The position numbers and the translations under genes were made by a program. The notes under the pieces were generated by a model. That model made no database searches, was not told the origin of the DNA, and was given only the letters and a program-made list of their open reading frames with translations. Shown here one piece after another: positions 10,699-20,192 of a stretch of DNA of 64,000 nucleotides; within the stretch, counting starts at the first letter, position 1, and every line of letters begins with the position of its first letter. Source of the DNA: an uncultured Phocaeicola sp. (lineage in GTDB: Bacteria > Bacteroidota > Bacteroidia > Bacteroidales > Bacteroidaceae); contig CALUJS010000009.1 of the NCBI GenBank assembly GCA_944321015.1, positions 1 through 64,000 on the forward strand, written 5' to 3'.

Positions 10699-11733
10699 TA
10701 TCAGGGGGATGTTCATCGCGGCACACTCCCGGCGCATTTCCTCCGGCCAGATGCTGGCCTGAATTTCGCCGATGTGCGCCTTGCGCAGGTATATCATGCA
10801 AAGCCTCGACTGGCCGATGCCGCCCCCGATGCTGAGCGGAAGCGACCCTTCGAGCAGACGCCGGTGGAAATACAGCGCGCGGCGTTCCTCCTTGCCCGAG
10901 GCGGCCAGCTGCCGGAGCAAGGCCTCGGCGTCCACCCGTATGCCCATGGACGAAAGCTCGATGGGGCAGTCGAGAATGTCGTGCCACACCAGCAGGTCGC
11001 CGTTCAGTCCCCGGTAGCCGTCGGCGTTCACCGTCGAATAGTCGTCATAGTCCGGAGCGCGCAGGTCATGAGGCCGGCCGTCGCCCAGCTGCCCGCCTAT
11101 GCCGATGATGAAGACGGAGCGGTGTTGGCGCGTAATCAGACACTCGCGCTCCTTGGGCGTCTTGTCGGGATAGAGCCGGCGCAGTTCCTCGGCATGGATG
11201 AAACAGATGTCGGGAGCCAGGAAGGGCTCAATCTGAGGATACTGCTCGCACACCATGTATTCCGTGCGGCGCATGGCGGCATAGATGTGGCGCACGACGT
11301 CTTTCAGGAAATCCAGATTCCGTTCCTCCGGAGTGATTACCCGCTCCCAGTCCCACTGGTCGACGTAGAGCGAATGCAGGTTGTCCAGCGTCTCGTCGGC
11401 ACGGATGGCATTCATGTCCGTATAGATGCCGTATCCCGGCGCAATGTGATAGTCGGCCAGCGTCACCCGCTTCCACTTGGCCAGCGAATGCACGACTTCG
11501 GCCCTCGCTCCGCCCATGTCGCCGATGGGGAAGCTCACGGCACGCTCCACTCCGCTCAGGTCGTCGTTCAGCCCGGTTCCCTGCAAGACGAACAACGGCG
11601 CGGTGACCCGTCGCAGGCGCAGCTCCGAGGACAGGTTCTGTTGGAAAAACTCTTTCACTTTCTTGATGCCCAGCTCCGTCTGTTTCAGGTCGAGCAGCGG
11701 AGCGTAAGCCCGCGGTCTTATCAAATAGCTCAT
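10696..11733 (-). CDS. asnA: Aspartate--ammonia ligase (AsnA)
   Basis: A 345-residue enzyme making asparagine from aspartate and ammonia with ATP to AMP, a class II tRNA-synthetase-like fold acting in the cytoplasm. Family features are the N-terminal FFQQNLSSELRLRRVTAPLFV, VERAVSFPI, LAKWKRVTLADY, YVDQWDWE and the late SIGGGIGQSRLCM motif. The length fits AsnA (about 330-345). The start at 11733 follows the family N-terminus MSYLIRP; the longer frame is not needed. The gene ends directly at a 22-bp repeat array. A TATATTTG box lies 60 bp upstream on the minus strand. Confidence 0.97.
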   Translation of the reverse strand: MSYLIRPRAYAPLLDLKQTELGIKKVKEFFQQNLSSELRLRRVTAPLFVLQGTGLNDDLSGVERAVSFPIGDMGGARAEVVHSLAKWKRVTLADYHIAPGYGIYTDMNAIRADETLDNLHSLYVDQWDWERVITPEERNLDFLKDVVRHIYAAMRRTEYMVCEQYPQIEPFLAPDICFIHAEELRRLYPDKTPKERECLITRQHRSVFIIGIGGQLGDGRPHDLRAPDYDDYSTVNADGYRGLNGDLLVWHDILDCPIELSSMGIRVDAEALLRQLAASGKEERRALYFHRRLLEGSLPLSIGGGIGQSRLCMIYLRKAHIGEIQASIWPEEMRRECAAMNIPLI

Positions 11734-11796
11734 AACAAATCTCCTTATTCGATTATATTGTTTAATATTTGTCCGTTGTAATATCATTATGCGCGA

Positions 11797-11804
11797 CAAA
11801 TATA
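11797..11804 (-). promoter_or_regulatory. Candidate -7 box of asnA
   Basis: The minus strand reads TATATTTG, a full match to TAnnTTTG; no clear -33 box is seen. Confidence 0.45.
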
Positions 11805-11952
11805 GACATTACTTTTCATTTAGACACAACATCCGGCGGATAAATATCCTTCATTTCTCCCCTGCGGATTATCATTAACAGAAAAAAGCCGGGCTGCATT
11901 AGGAAAATTCTGCATTATTTGCTACTTTTGCCGTCGATTCAGACAGAAACGC

Positions 11953-12024
11953 GTCTCCGTAGTTCAATGGATAGAATATTGGATTCCGGTTCCAACGATT
12001 GGGGTTCGACTCCCCACGGGGATA
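11953..12024 (+). tRNA. tRNA-Arg (anticodon CCG)
   Basis: The acceptor stem GTCTCCG pairs with CGGGGAT, with G-U pairs. The anticodon arm TTGGATTCCGGTTCCAA gives CCG and the T arm reads GGGGTTCGACTCCCC. A TACTTTTG promoter box lies at 11923-11930, and a terminator follows at 12029-12072. Confidence 0.94.
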
Positions 12025-12028
12025 CAAG

Positions 12029-12072
12029 GCAAAGCGCCGGGCAGCTTGAATGAAAGCCGTCCGGCGCTTTGC
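12029..12072 (+). terminator. Terminator-like hairpin after tRNA-Arg
   Basis: GCAAAGCGCCGG at 12029-12040 pairs perfectly with CCGGCGCTTTGC at 12061-12072. The T-run is weak, with only the TTT inside the stem. Confidence 0.6.
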
Positions 12073-12137
12073 TCATATGCAAAAACACACCGCGTGCAAA
12101 GCCGGGGCCGCCACGATGCGCGCACTCAAAAAAAATA

Positions 12138-12167
12138 CTGCCCGTGACCTTCGCAGGCAACGGGCAG
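12138..12167 (-). terminator. Terminator of gdhA
   Basis: On the minus strand CTGCCCGT pairs with ACGGGCAG, followed by TATTTTTTTT (12137-12128). It lies about 50 nt past the gdhA stop. Confidence 0.85.
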
Positions 12168-12213
12168 CACATTACAATACAAAATACAAATACAACTAAA
12201 CGAGATTCTATTA

Positions 12214-13551
12214 TTAAACGATTCCTTGTGCCATCATTGCATGAGCCACTTTCATGAAGCCTGCAATGTTGGCTCCCTTCACGTAATTAATGTAACCGTC
12301 AGGTTGGGTGCCATACTTCACGCACTGTGCGTGGATGTTACCCATAATTTCGTGAAGTCTGCGGTCTACTTCTTCAGCAGTCCAGCTCATGTGCATTGCG
12401 TTCTGGCTCATTTCCAGACCGGAGGTGGCTACACCGCCGGCATTGACGGCCTTACCCGGAGCATACATAATCTTGTTATCGATGAATGCGTCGATAGCTT
12501 CCGGCGTACAGCCCATGTTGGATATTTCACCAACGCAAGTCACGTTATTATTAATTAAGGCTTTGGCATCTTCTCCATTGAGTTCGTTTTGAGTAGCGCA
12601 AGGCAAAGCGATGTCCACCTTCACTTCCCAAGGTTTGCGTCCGGCAATGAACTTGGCGTTCGGATATTTCTCGGCATACGGAGCCACGATGTCGTTGCCC
12701 GATGCGCGAAGTTCGAGCATGTAGTCAATCTTGTCGCCGCTGATGCCGTCCGGGTCGTACACGTAACCGTCCGGTCCGGAGATGGTGACAACCTTGGCAC
12801 CCAGCTGGGTTGCTTTGGTCACAGCGCCCCAAGCCACGTTGCCGAAGCCCGATACGGCCACCGTCTTGCCCTTGATATCAATGCCCTTCATCTGCAACAT
12901 GTGGTTTACGAAATACAGACCGCCGAATCCGGTTGCTTCAGGACGGATGAGCGAACCGCCGAATTCCAATCCCTTGCCGGTGAATGTTCCGGTAAATTCG
13001 CGGGTTAGCTTCTTATACATGCCGAACATATAGCCCACCTCGCGGCCGCCTACGCCGATATCGCCGGCGGGCACGTCCATGTCAGGACCGAGGTGACGCC
13101 ACAATTCGAGGATGAATGCCTGGCAGAAACGCATGATTTCGGCATCGCTCTTGCCACGGGGAGAGAAATCGGAACCACCCTTGCCGCCACCCATAGGCAG
13201 TGTGGTCAGCGCGTTCTTGAAGGTCTGTTCGAAGCCCAAGAACTTCAGGATGGAAAGGTTGACTGATGCATGGAAACGGATACCGCCTTTGTACGGGCCG
13301 ATGGCGTTGTTGAACTGAACGCGGTAGCCGAGGTTTACTTGAACTTTACCATTATCGTCCACCCAGGGCACTTTGAACGTGAAAATGCGATCGGGTTCCA
13401 CTAAGCGTTCGATAAGGCTCACTTTTTCAAATTCAGGATGCTGGTTGTAAATATCTTCAATTGATAAAAGAACTTCTCTTACCGCTTGCAGGTATTCCAA
13501 TTCGCCCGGGTGTTTGGCTTCCAAAGAAGCCATGATGTTTTCAATATTCAT
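12214..13551 (-). CDS. gdhA: NADP-type glutamate dehydrogenase
   Basis: A 445-residue hexameric-type glutamate dehydrogenase catalysing reductive amination of 2-oxoglutarate with ammonia. It has GPYKGGIRFHASVN with the substrate lysine, PMGGGKGGSDFSPRGKSDAE, the ordered DVPAGDIGVGGREVGYMFG and the Rossmann motif VAVSGFGNVAWGA. The length is typical of the bacterial NADP enzymes. The start at 13551 matches the family N-terminus. A strong promoter (13599-13629) and a strong terminator (12138-12167) mark it as a single-gene transcript. It complements the GS/GOGAT genes at the other end of the window. Confidence 0.97.
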   Translation of the reverse strand: MNIENIMASLEAKHPGELEYLQAVREVLLSIEDIYNQHPEFEKVSLIERLVEPDRIFTFKVPWVDDNGKVQVNLGYRVQFNNAIGPYKGGIRFHASVNLSILKFLGFEQTFKNALTTLPMGGGKGGSDFSPRGKSDAEIMRFCQAFILELWRHLGPDMDVPAGDIGVGGREVGYMFGMYKKLTREFTGTFTGKGLEFGGSLIRPEATGFGGLYFVNHMLQMKGIDIKGKTVAVSGFGNVAWGAVTKATQLGAKVVTISGPDGYVYDPDGISGDKIDYMLELRASGNDIVAPYAEKYPNAKFIAGRKPWEVKVDIALPCATQNELNGEDAKALINNNVTCVGEISNMGCTPEAIDAFIDNKIMYAPGKAVNAGGVATSGLEMSQNAMHMSWTAEEVDRRLHEIMGNIHAQCVKYGTQPDGYINYVKGANIAGFMKVAHAMMAQGIV

Positions 13552-13598
13552 GGTAGTTTATTTTATGGGTTAATGATAAAATGTAATCATTACGGGTG

Positions 13599-13629
13599 CA
13601 AATATAGGGGTTGTTATTGCACTTCCAAA
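13599..13629 (-). promoter_or_regulatory. Promoter of gdhA
   Basis: The minus strand has TTTG at 13629-13626, a 19-bp spacer, and TATATTTG at 13606-13599: a full Bacteroides-type promoter 48 bp before the start codon. Confidence 0.8.
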
Positions 13630-13959
13630 ACTTTTTGCCTAAAAAATCGCTTATATATGATAAAATGTTAGCAACCGCCCGAAAACATGTTTTATAACAC
13701 TGCTTTTGGATGTCTTTTGAGGTTTTTCCTCTTGTTGGGGTGCTTTTTCCGTGCAAAGTGTTGTCGTTACACCCTTATTCAAGATGGTATTCCGGCAAAT
13801 CACTTTCTTTTTGGTCATGCGACATCTTAACATGTGTAGCTTCTCCTCAATGCCACTTCGCTCCGTCATGCCGGGATTTTTCCGGAAGAAAAGAAATGAT
13901 GCTTCGAGAAACTGCGTATATTTGTACGGTTAACCTGAAAACATGATTTTGACCACAAG
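13630..13959. other. Intergenic region between gdhA and the hybrid sensor gene
   Basis: About 330 bp without a supportable gene. It holds a TATATTTG box at 13917-13924, a likely -7 element for the plus-strand sensor gene, and a few short hairpins such as GAGG-TTTTT-CCTC near 13720. No other structure is seen. Confidence 0.6.
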
Positions 13960-16900
13960 ATGAGAAGAACACTGCTTTACATTATAATAATAGGTATAGG
14001 ATTAATCTGGTCGGCCCGAACCGCCGAAGCACAAGACAAGTTCAGGCTCCAACGCTTCTCCGTGAACGACGGAATATCGCAAGGCATCGTGCAGGATATC
14101 GTGCAAGACCACAACGGATATATCTGGTTCTCCACCTGGAACGGACTGAACAAGTACGACGGCTACACGTTTCGCGCCTTCAAATCTCATCCCGGCGAAC
14201 AGGCCGCTCTCTCAAGCAACCGCATCATCGAACTGAAAGAGACGGCTTCGGGCGACATCTGGTGTCGGACACAGGAACGACAGGCCTATCTGTTCGACTC
14301 GCAAACGGAAACGTTCATCGATGTGCTGAAACCGTACATAAAAGAAAAGCCTTCGCTACACATTGACAAAATGATTTGTCTGGACAACGGCGTCACGTGG
14401 TTGCTCTCTGCCGAAAGCAACACCTGCTTCCGGGTGGACGAGAACAAGCTGAACACGGACGAGGCCGTGCAGGTGTTCGACAAAAACACGCCCAACTGGC
14501 ATGCAGGCCGGGTGTGGCAGATAAAGACCGACGCCGACGGCGACGAATGGATCCTGACCGACCAAGGCATAAACCTCATCGGCCGCAAGCGCATGAACAG
14601 CGACTTTCCCTTCCGCCACATGACCGAGAAGAGCAATCGCATCTGGCTCATCTCGGCCGACGGCCAACTGGCCCGGTACACCCCTGAAGGCATACACTTC
14701 CTGGAACAGGCATCGGGCGTGCAACAGGTGCATCAGATGAAAGCCATATCCGACACGTTGCTTACCGTGGGGACGGATGCGGGCCTGTGGTTGGTGCACA
14801 TCCCCGAAGGACGAATGGAGCAGGTGGACGTGCGCTCGGCAACCCAGCCCTCGACCGACGTCCTGAACGTCTTCAAGGATTCCAACCGCCGGCTTTGGAT
14901 GTTCACCCACAGTGCGGGCGTTGTGATGTACGACATGAAAAGCCGGGAGTGCGCCCACCTGCAACCTCCCATACACCAAGTGTCTCAATCCAACGACCAC
15001 CCGTTCGTGTACGAGGATGCTTTGGGCGTCATCCGCGTGAATCCCCGGGAAGGCTGCCTGTCATATTACGATCCGCAATCAAACACACTGAAACCATATG
15101 TCAGCCCCGACGGGAGCGTGTTGAAAACGGCCATACGCGTATTCCTTGTCGACCGCCAGAAAAACGTATGGTATGGCGCGGCACGCAATCTCTATCATAT
15201 CACGTTCTATCATGACAACGTAGACTACCTGCCCTCCCTCAACCGACAAGAAGCCCGCTGTCTGTTCGTCGACCGCGGGGAGAACCTGTGGATAGGCTCA
15301 AAAGACGAACGCCTGCGCATGTATCGGGATAGCGACACCGACAAAGCGCCCTTATACTTGGACACAAACGGACGCTTGCAAACACAACCGGCACGGTTCT
15401 TTGCCAACGTTTACGCCATGATGCAGGATTCGGACAACAATCTTTGGATAGGCACACGCGGACAAGGGCTGATTCTGGCACGGCCGATGCCCGATGGGAA
15501 CTACACACTGCAACGATTCCATTCCGACCCGGCCGACGAATACAGCATCAGCAGCAACGACATCTATGCGCTCTGTCAGGACAGGCGCGGACATATCTGG
15601 ATAGGCGCCTATCAGGGCGGTCTCAACTTATTGCAAACAGACGGCGGGCACTATCGCTTCATCCATGGCGGGAACCGTCTGAAGAACTACCCGTTCCCCT
15701 ACATCAAATCGAAAGTCCGCTCCATAGCCGAAGCGCCCGACGGCACCATACTGGCGGGAGCCTCGGAAGGCTTGCTGCCCTTTGGTAGCGACTTTGACCG
15801 CCCCGAAAACATCAAGTTCCGGATGCATACGGCCCAATATGACTATTCCGACGGCATGACGTGTACGGAAGTCATGCATGTGGGAGTAACCCACAAGGGG
15901 ATTTATCTGGCCACGGCCACGGGAGGTTTCAATAAAATACGCTCGGCCAATCTGCTGGCCGACACTCTGCGTTTCCGATCATTAGGAGTACGGGACGGAT
16001 TGATGTCCGACCTGGCCTTGTCCGTGCTCGAATCAGAGGACGACGTGTGGCTCGTCACCGAAAACTATCTGATACGCCACAATCAGCGCTCAAACCGATT
16101 GGAACAATACGGCAGCAACTTCTTCCACGACGAAATCTATTTCTCCGAGGCCGCTCCCGTCAGGCTGCCCGACGGACGTCTGCTGTTCGCCACCGTAGGC
16201 CATGGCGTCATATCGCTCTCGCCTCACCGACTCCAGGAACGCTCCTACACGCCGCCCTTGGTATTCACCGGGCTGCGTGTGCGCGGCCATACGAAAAATT
16301 ACCCGCTGGACAATGTAGATTCGATTGTGCTCCAACCCGATGAGCGTTTCGTCACGTTTCAGTTCGCGGCGCTCGACTACACCAACACTTCCGGCATCCA
16401 ATACGCCTACCGCCTGCGCGGGCTGGACAAGGACTGGAACTATTGCGGCACGCTCCGCTCGGCCAACTACAACAATCTGCCCCCGGGAGAATACGTGTTT
16501 GAGCTGCGCTCCACCAACAGCGACGGTGTATGGACTTCACAACAGAAAAGCCTGGATGTCATCATCGAGCCAACCTTTTGGGAAACTCCTTGGGCATGGC
16601 TGGTCTACGGTTTGCTCTTCGTCATGGCGGCATGGGGGATAGCCTACATCCTGTTCTACATCTATCGTCTGAACCATAAAATAGACGTAGAACAACAATT
16701 GGCCGAAGTCAAACTGCGCTTCTTTACCGACATCTCACACGAGCTCCGCACGCCGCTCACCCTGATAGTAAGCCCCATCGAGGAAGTATTAACCCACGAA
16801 CACGCCCTCTCGGCAACCGCCCGCACCCATTTGGAACTGGCCCGCAAGAATGTAAACCGCATGCTCAAACTGGTGAACCAGCTGCTCGATTTCCGCAAAA

Positions 16901-18276
16901 TCCAAAGCCGCAAAATGAAGCTGCTGGTCGAAGAGACCGACCTTGTGGAATTTCTGGAACGAATCAGCGACTCCTTCTGTCTGTTGGCCGAAGAGCACCG
17001 CATCGACTTCACATACCAACACAAGATGTCGGTTCTCAAAGCATGGATAGACCGCGACAAGTTCGAGAAGATATGCTATAACCTGCTGTCGAACGCATTC
17101 AAATACACTGCCGACGGAGGACACATCGTGCTGAAGCTGACCGAAGACGCCCAACACATCAACATCGCCATAACCGACACCGGCATAGGCATTCCGCCGG
17201 AAAAGATGAGCCGCCTGTTTGAACGGTTCGAGACATTGGCCAGCCGCAGTTGGGCACAGCCGTCGTCGGGCATCGGCCTTTCGCTGACCAAAGAGTTCGT
17301 CGAGCTGCATCACGGCACGATAGAAGCCCGGAGCACACAAGGCGAAGGTTCCACATTCACCGTGCATCTCCTGAAAGGCAAAACCCACCTGGAGAAAGAC
17401 GGCCAAGCGGAATTCCTGCTGACCGACAGCACGCCCGACACGCCACAAGCCCAAGAGGCCGACACGGAAAGCACCGAAGAGAGCGACAGCGACAAGAATG
17501 CCCTCTCCATCCTGATTGTGGAAGACAACGACGAGCTGCGCTCATTCCTGAGCAACGTCCTGTCGGAAAACTACAAAATCCATCTGGCCGCCAACGGACA
17601 GGAAGGGCTGGACGCCGTAAGGAAACAGTCGCCCGACCTGATAGTGAGCGACGTGATGATGCCCGTAATGGACGGGCTGGAGATGGTCAGACAGTTGAAA
17701 GCCGACCCGACGTTCTGCCACACGCCAATCATCCTGCTTACGGCCAAATCCGCCCTGGAAGACCGCATCGCCGGCCTGGAACAGGGCATCGACGACTATG
17801 TGACGAAACCGTTCAGCGCCTCTTATCTGAAAGTCAAGATACAGAACCTGCTGACCAAGCGCAAACAATGGCAGGAACTATATCGCAAGACGCTGTTGCA
17901 AAAGGGACAACCGGAATTCTATCCCGCCGAACTGCACATCACATCCTACGACCAGGAGTTCATGAAGCGCTTATTGGATTTTATCGAAGCCAACATGAGC
18001 GACATCAACCTCAAAATAGAACAGCTGGCAGACGCCATGAACCTGAGCCGCGCCGTATTCTATACGAAACTGAAGGCCATATCGGGCCTGTCGCCCATCG
18101 ACTTCCTGCGCGACATCCGCATCAAGCGCGCGTGTCAGCTGATTGCGTCGGGCAACTACACCATCTCTCAGGTGGCCTACATGACGGGATTCAAGGACCC
18201 CAAGTTCTTCAGCCGCACATTCCGCAAAATCATGAACTGCTCCCCTACGGAGTACAAAGAACAGAACTGCGATTAA
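13960..18276 (+). CDS. Hybrid two-component system sensor/regulator (HTCS)
   Basis: A 1438-residue one-protein signalling system of the Bacteroidetes type. Order: signal peptide 1-24; two-component-regulator propeller repeats (about 30-720, e.g. GYIWFSTWNGLNKYDG); Y_Y_Y domain (about 770-865); one membrane helix (about 875-900); histidine kinase with DISHELRTPL (His927); an ATPase domain with DTGIGIPPEKMSRLFERF; receiver domain ILIVEDNDELRSFL with Asp1231; and an AraC-type DNA-binding domain to the end. Such regulators sense oligosaccharides in the periplasm and usually control nearby polysaccharide-utilisation genes. Only an acetyl-esterase gene follows, 21 bp downstream, and no SusC/SusD pair is in the window. 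Confidence 0.95.
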   Translation: MRRTLLYIIIIGIGLIWSARTAEAQDKFRLQRFSVNDGISQGIVQDIVQDHNGYIWFSTWNGLNKYDGYTFRAFKSHPGEQAALSSNRIIELKETASGDIWCRTQERQAYLFDSQTETFIDVLKPYIKEKPSLHIDKMICLDNGVTWLLSAESNTCFRVDENKLNTDEAVQVFDKNTPNWHAGRVWQIKTDADGDEWILTDQGINLIGRKRMNSDFPFRHMTEKSNRIWLISADGQLARYTPEGIHFLEQASGVQQVHQMKAISDTLLTVGTDAGLWLVHIPEGRMEQVDVRSATQPSTDVLNVFKDSNRRLWMFTHSAGVVMYDMKSRECAHLQPPIHQVSQSNDHPFVYEDALGVIRVNPREGCLSYYDPQSNTLKPYVSPDGSVLKTAIRVFLVDRQKNVWYGAARNLYHITFYHDNVDYLPSLNRQEARCLFVDRGENLWIGSKDERLRMYRDSDTDKAPLYLDTNGRLQTQPARFFANVYAMMQDSDNNLWIGTRGQGLILARPMPDGNYTLQRFHSDPADEYSISSNDIYALCQDRRGHIWIGAYQGGLNLLQTDGGHYRFIHGGNRLKNYPFPYIKSKVRSIAEAPDGTILAGASEGLLPFGSDFDRPENIKFRMHTAQYDYSDGMTCTEVMHVGVTHKGIYLATATGGFNKIRSANLLADTLRFRSLGVRDGLMSDLALSVLESEDDVWLVTENYLIRHNQRSNRLEQYGSNFFHDEIYFSEAAPVRLPDGRLLFATVGHGVISLSPHRLQERSYTPPLVFTGLRVRGHTKNYPLDNVDSIVLQPDERFVTFQFAALDYTNTSGIQYAYRLRGLDKDWNYCGTLRSANYNNLPPGEYVFELRSTNSDGVWTSQQKSLDVIIEPTFWETPWAWLVYGLLFVMAAWGIAYILFYIYRLNHKIDVEQQLAEVKLRFFTDISHELRTPLTLIVSPIEEVLTHEHALSATARTHLELARKNVNRMLKLVNQLLDFRKIQSRKMKLLVEETDLVEFLERISDSFCLLAEEHRIDFTYQHKMSVLKAWIDRDKFEKICYNLLSNAFKYTADGGHIVLKLTEDAQHINIAITDTGIGIPPEKMSRLFERFETLASRSWAQPSSGIGLSLTKEFVELHHGTIEARSTQGEGSTFTVHLLKGKTHLEKDGQAEFLLTDSTPDTPQAQEADTESTEESDSDKNALSILIVEDNDELRSFLSNVLSENYKIHLAANGQEGLDAVRKQSPDLIVSDVMMPVMDGLEMVRQLKADPTFCHTPIILLTAKSALEDRIAGLEQGIDDYVTKPFSASYLKVKIQNLLTKRKQWQELYRKTLLQKGQPEFYPAELHITSYDQEFMKRLLDFIEANMSDINLKIEQLADAMNLSRAVFYTKLKAISGLSPIDFLRDIRIKRACQLIASGNYTISQVAYMTGFKDPKFFSRTFRKIMNCSPTEYKEQNCD

Positions 18277-18297
18277 CCATCACAAACAAATACGCTT

Positions 18298-19611
18298 ATG
18301 AGAAACTATCTGCTGCTGACGTTGCACTTCATCCTGTGCAGTCTTTACGCCTCGGCGTTGCATGCCGAAAATTATCCCTATCGTAGCGATGTGCTATGGG
18401 TCACCGTGCCCGACCATGCCGACTGGATTTACAAAACAGGCGAGAAAGCCAAGGTGGAGGTCCAGTTCTACAAGTACGGCATCCCGCAGGACGGCGTTAC
18501 GGTGAACTACGAATTGGGCGGCGACCTGATGCCCGCCGACACGAAAGGTTCTGTCGTGTTGAAGGACGGACGCGCCGTCATCCCCGTGGGCACGATGGAT
18601 GTCCCCGGATTCCGCGACTGCCGTCTGACGGCCAAGGTAGACGGGAAGACCTATCGCCATCACATCAAGGTGGGCTTCTCGCCGGAGAAGATAGAACCTT
18701 ACACACAGATGCCTGCCGATTTCGATGAGTTCTGGCAACACTCCGTGGATGAAGCCGCCCGTTGCCCGATGCTCTACACCCTTACGCCCGTGCCCGCTTA
18801 CTCCAATGACAAGACCGACTGTTTCCTGCTGAAGCTGCAATGCGTGCGCCCGGGCAACTACGTCTATGGCTACCTGTTCAAGCCCAAGGGCGAAGGCAAA
18901 TATCCCGTGGTGCTCTGTCCGCCGGGAGCCGGCATCAAGCAGATAAAAGAACCTACGCGCCACCGCTACTATGCCGAGCAGGGCTGCATCCGGCTGGAGA
19001 TAGAGATTCACGGCATCCGTCCCGACCTGGATGTGGATACTTACAAGGAAATCAGCAATGCCTTCGGTTACAAGAACAACAACTATCTCTGTAACGGACT
19101 CGACAACCGCGACAGTTACTACATGCGGCACGTGTATCTGGCTTGCGTGCGCTGCATCGACTTCCTGACCTCCCTCCCCGAATGGGACGGCAAGAATGCC
19201 ATCTTGCAGGGCGGAAGCCAAGGCGGCGCGCTTGCCATCGTCACGGCAGCCCTCAGCCCGAAGGTGACGGCTTGCGTGGCCAACCATCCGGCACTGGCCG
19301 ACATGGCCGGATTCAAGGCCGGACGTGCGAGCGGCTATCCCCACTTTGAAAAGCACGAAGGCATGGACACGCCCGAGAAGCTGGCGACGATGGCCTACTA
19401 TGACGTGGTCAACTTCGCCCGTCGGCTGACGGTTCCCACTTATATCACATGGGGATTCAACGACGACACGTGTCCGCCCACGACAAGTTATGCCGTCTAT
19501 AACGTCATCACGGCGCCCAAGGAGGCGCTCATCACGCCCATTAACGAACACTGGACATCCGATGCCACCGAACGCGGCCATCTGACATGGATAAAGAAAC
19601 ATCTGAAGTAA
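18298..19611 (+). CDS. Acetylxylan-esterase-like (CE7/AXE1) secreted esterase
   Basis: A 437-residue exported alpha/beta hydrolase. It has a signal peptide 1-23, then an N-terminal beta-sandwich domain (about 25-135), then the AXE1 domain. The nucleophile elbow GGSQGG puts Ser307 as nucleophile. The acid is likely the Asp in GFNDDTCPPT and the base the His in NEHWT. These enzymes remove acetyl groups from xylan or other sugars. The position directly after the sensor gene suggests that it is a target or partner of that regulator. It overlaps the next gene by 25 bp in another frame, so the three genes may be one transcript. Confidence 0.88.
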   Translation: MRNYLLLTLHFILCSLYASALHAENYPYRSDVLWVTVPDHADWIYKTGEKAKVEVQFYKYGIPQDGVTVNYELGGDLMPADTKGSVVLKDGRAVIPVGTMDVPGFRDCRLTAKVDGKTYRHHIKVGFSPEKIEPYTQMPADFDEFWQHSVDEAARCPMLYTLTPVPAYSNDKTDCFLLKLQCVRPGNYVYGYLFKPKGEGKYPVVLCPPGAGIKQIKEPTRHRYYAEQGCIRLEIEIHGIRPDLDVDTYKEISNAFGYKNNNYLCNGLDNRDSYYMRHVYLACVRCIDFLTSLPEWDGKNAILQGGSQGGALAIVTAALSPKVTACVANHPALADMAGFKAGRASGYPHFEKHEGMDTPEKLATMAYYDVVNFARRLTVPTYITWGFNDDTCPPTTSYAVYNVITAPKEALITPINEHWTSDATERGHLTWIKKHLK

Positions 19612-20186
19612 CCCCCGCACAAGGCACGACGCTCTGCATCAAGAACATGGTGTGCCCCCGCTGCATCATGGCCGTGGAGCAGGTGCTTGCCCGGCTCGGC
19701 CTCACGCCCCTGCACGTGGAGCTGGGCAAGGCCGTCGTGCGGGAAACACCGGACGAGGCCATGCTCGCGCGGTTGCGTACCGGACTGGAGGTGTTGGGTT
19801 TCGAGCTGCTCGACGACCGCCGGATGCAGCTCATCGAGCAGGTGCGCAACGCCGTTATCGAACTGGTGCACTATCGCGACAGCGAGTTGCGAACGAATCT
19901 GTCCGACTACCTCACGGCACGCCTGCACCACGATTACAGCGCGTTGAGCAAGCTGTTCTCCGAAGTGACGGGCACCACGATAGAGAAATACTTCATTGCC
20001 CAGAAGATAGAACGGGTGAAGGAACTGCTGGTGTACGACGAACTGTCATTGGGCGAGATTGCCGCGCGGCTCAACTATTCGAGCACCGCCCACCTGAGCG
20101 CGCAGTTCAAGAGCGTGACGGGCATGACGCCCACCCGGTTCAAACAGGAGAAGCGCAACCTGCGCCGAACGCTCGACTCCGTGTAG
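19587..20186 (+). CDS. HMA-domain AraC-type regulator, probably copper-linked
   Basis: A 199-residue protein: a short heavy-metal-associated domain (about 14-76) with MVCPRC as the metal-binding MxCxxC, fused to an AraC-type helix-turn-helix domain (about 100-190; SLGEIAARLNYSSTAHLSAQFKSVTGMTP). The fusion suggests a regulator that senses copper or a similar metal through its own cysteines. The nearest target is copA at 21027, separated only by two small genes on the opposite strand. The start lies inside the end of the esterase gene (25-bp overlap), so translation may be coupled. It is convergent with the DUF2752 gene, with only six bases between the stop codons. Confidence 0.85.
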   Translation: MDKETSEVTPAQGTTLCIKNMVCPRCIMAVEQVLARLGLTPLHVELGKAVVRETPDEAMLARLRTGLEVLGFELLDDRRMQLIEQVRNAVIELVHYRDSELRTNLSDYLTARLHHDYSALSKLFSEVTGTTIEKYFIAQKIERVKELLVYDELSLGEIAARLNYSSTAHLSAQFKSVTGMTPTRFKQEKRNLRRTLDSV

Positions 20187-20192
20187 CGCGCC

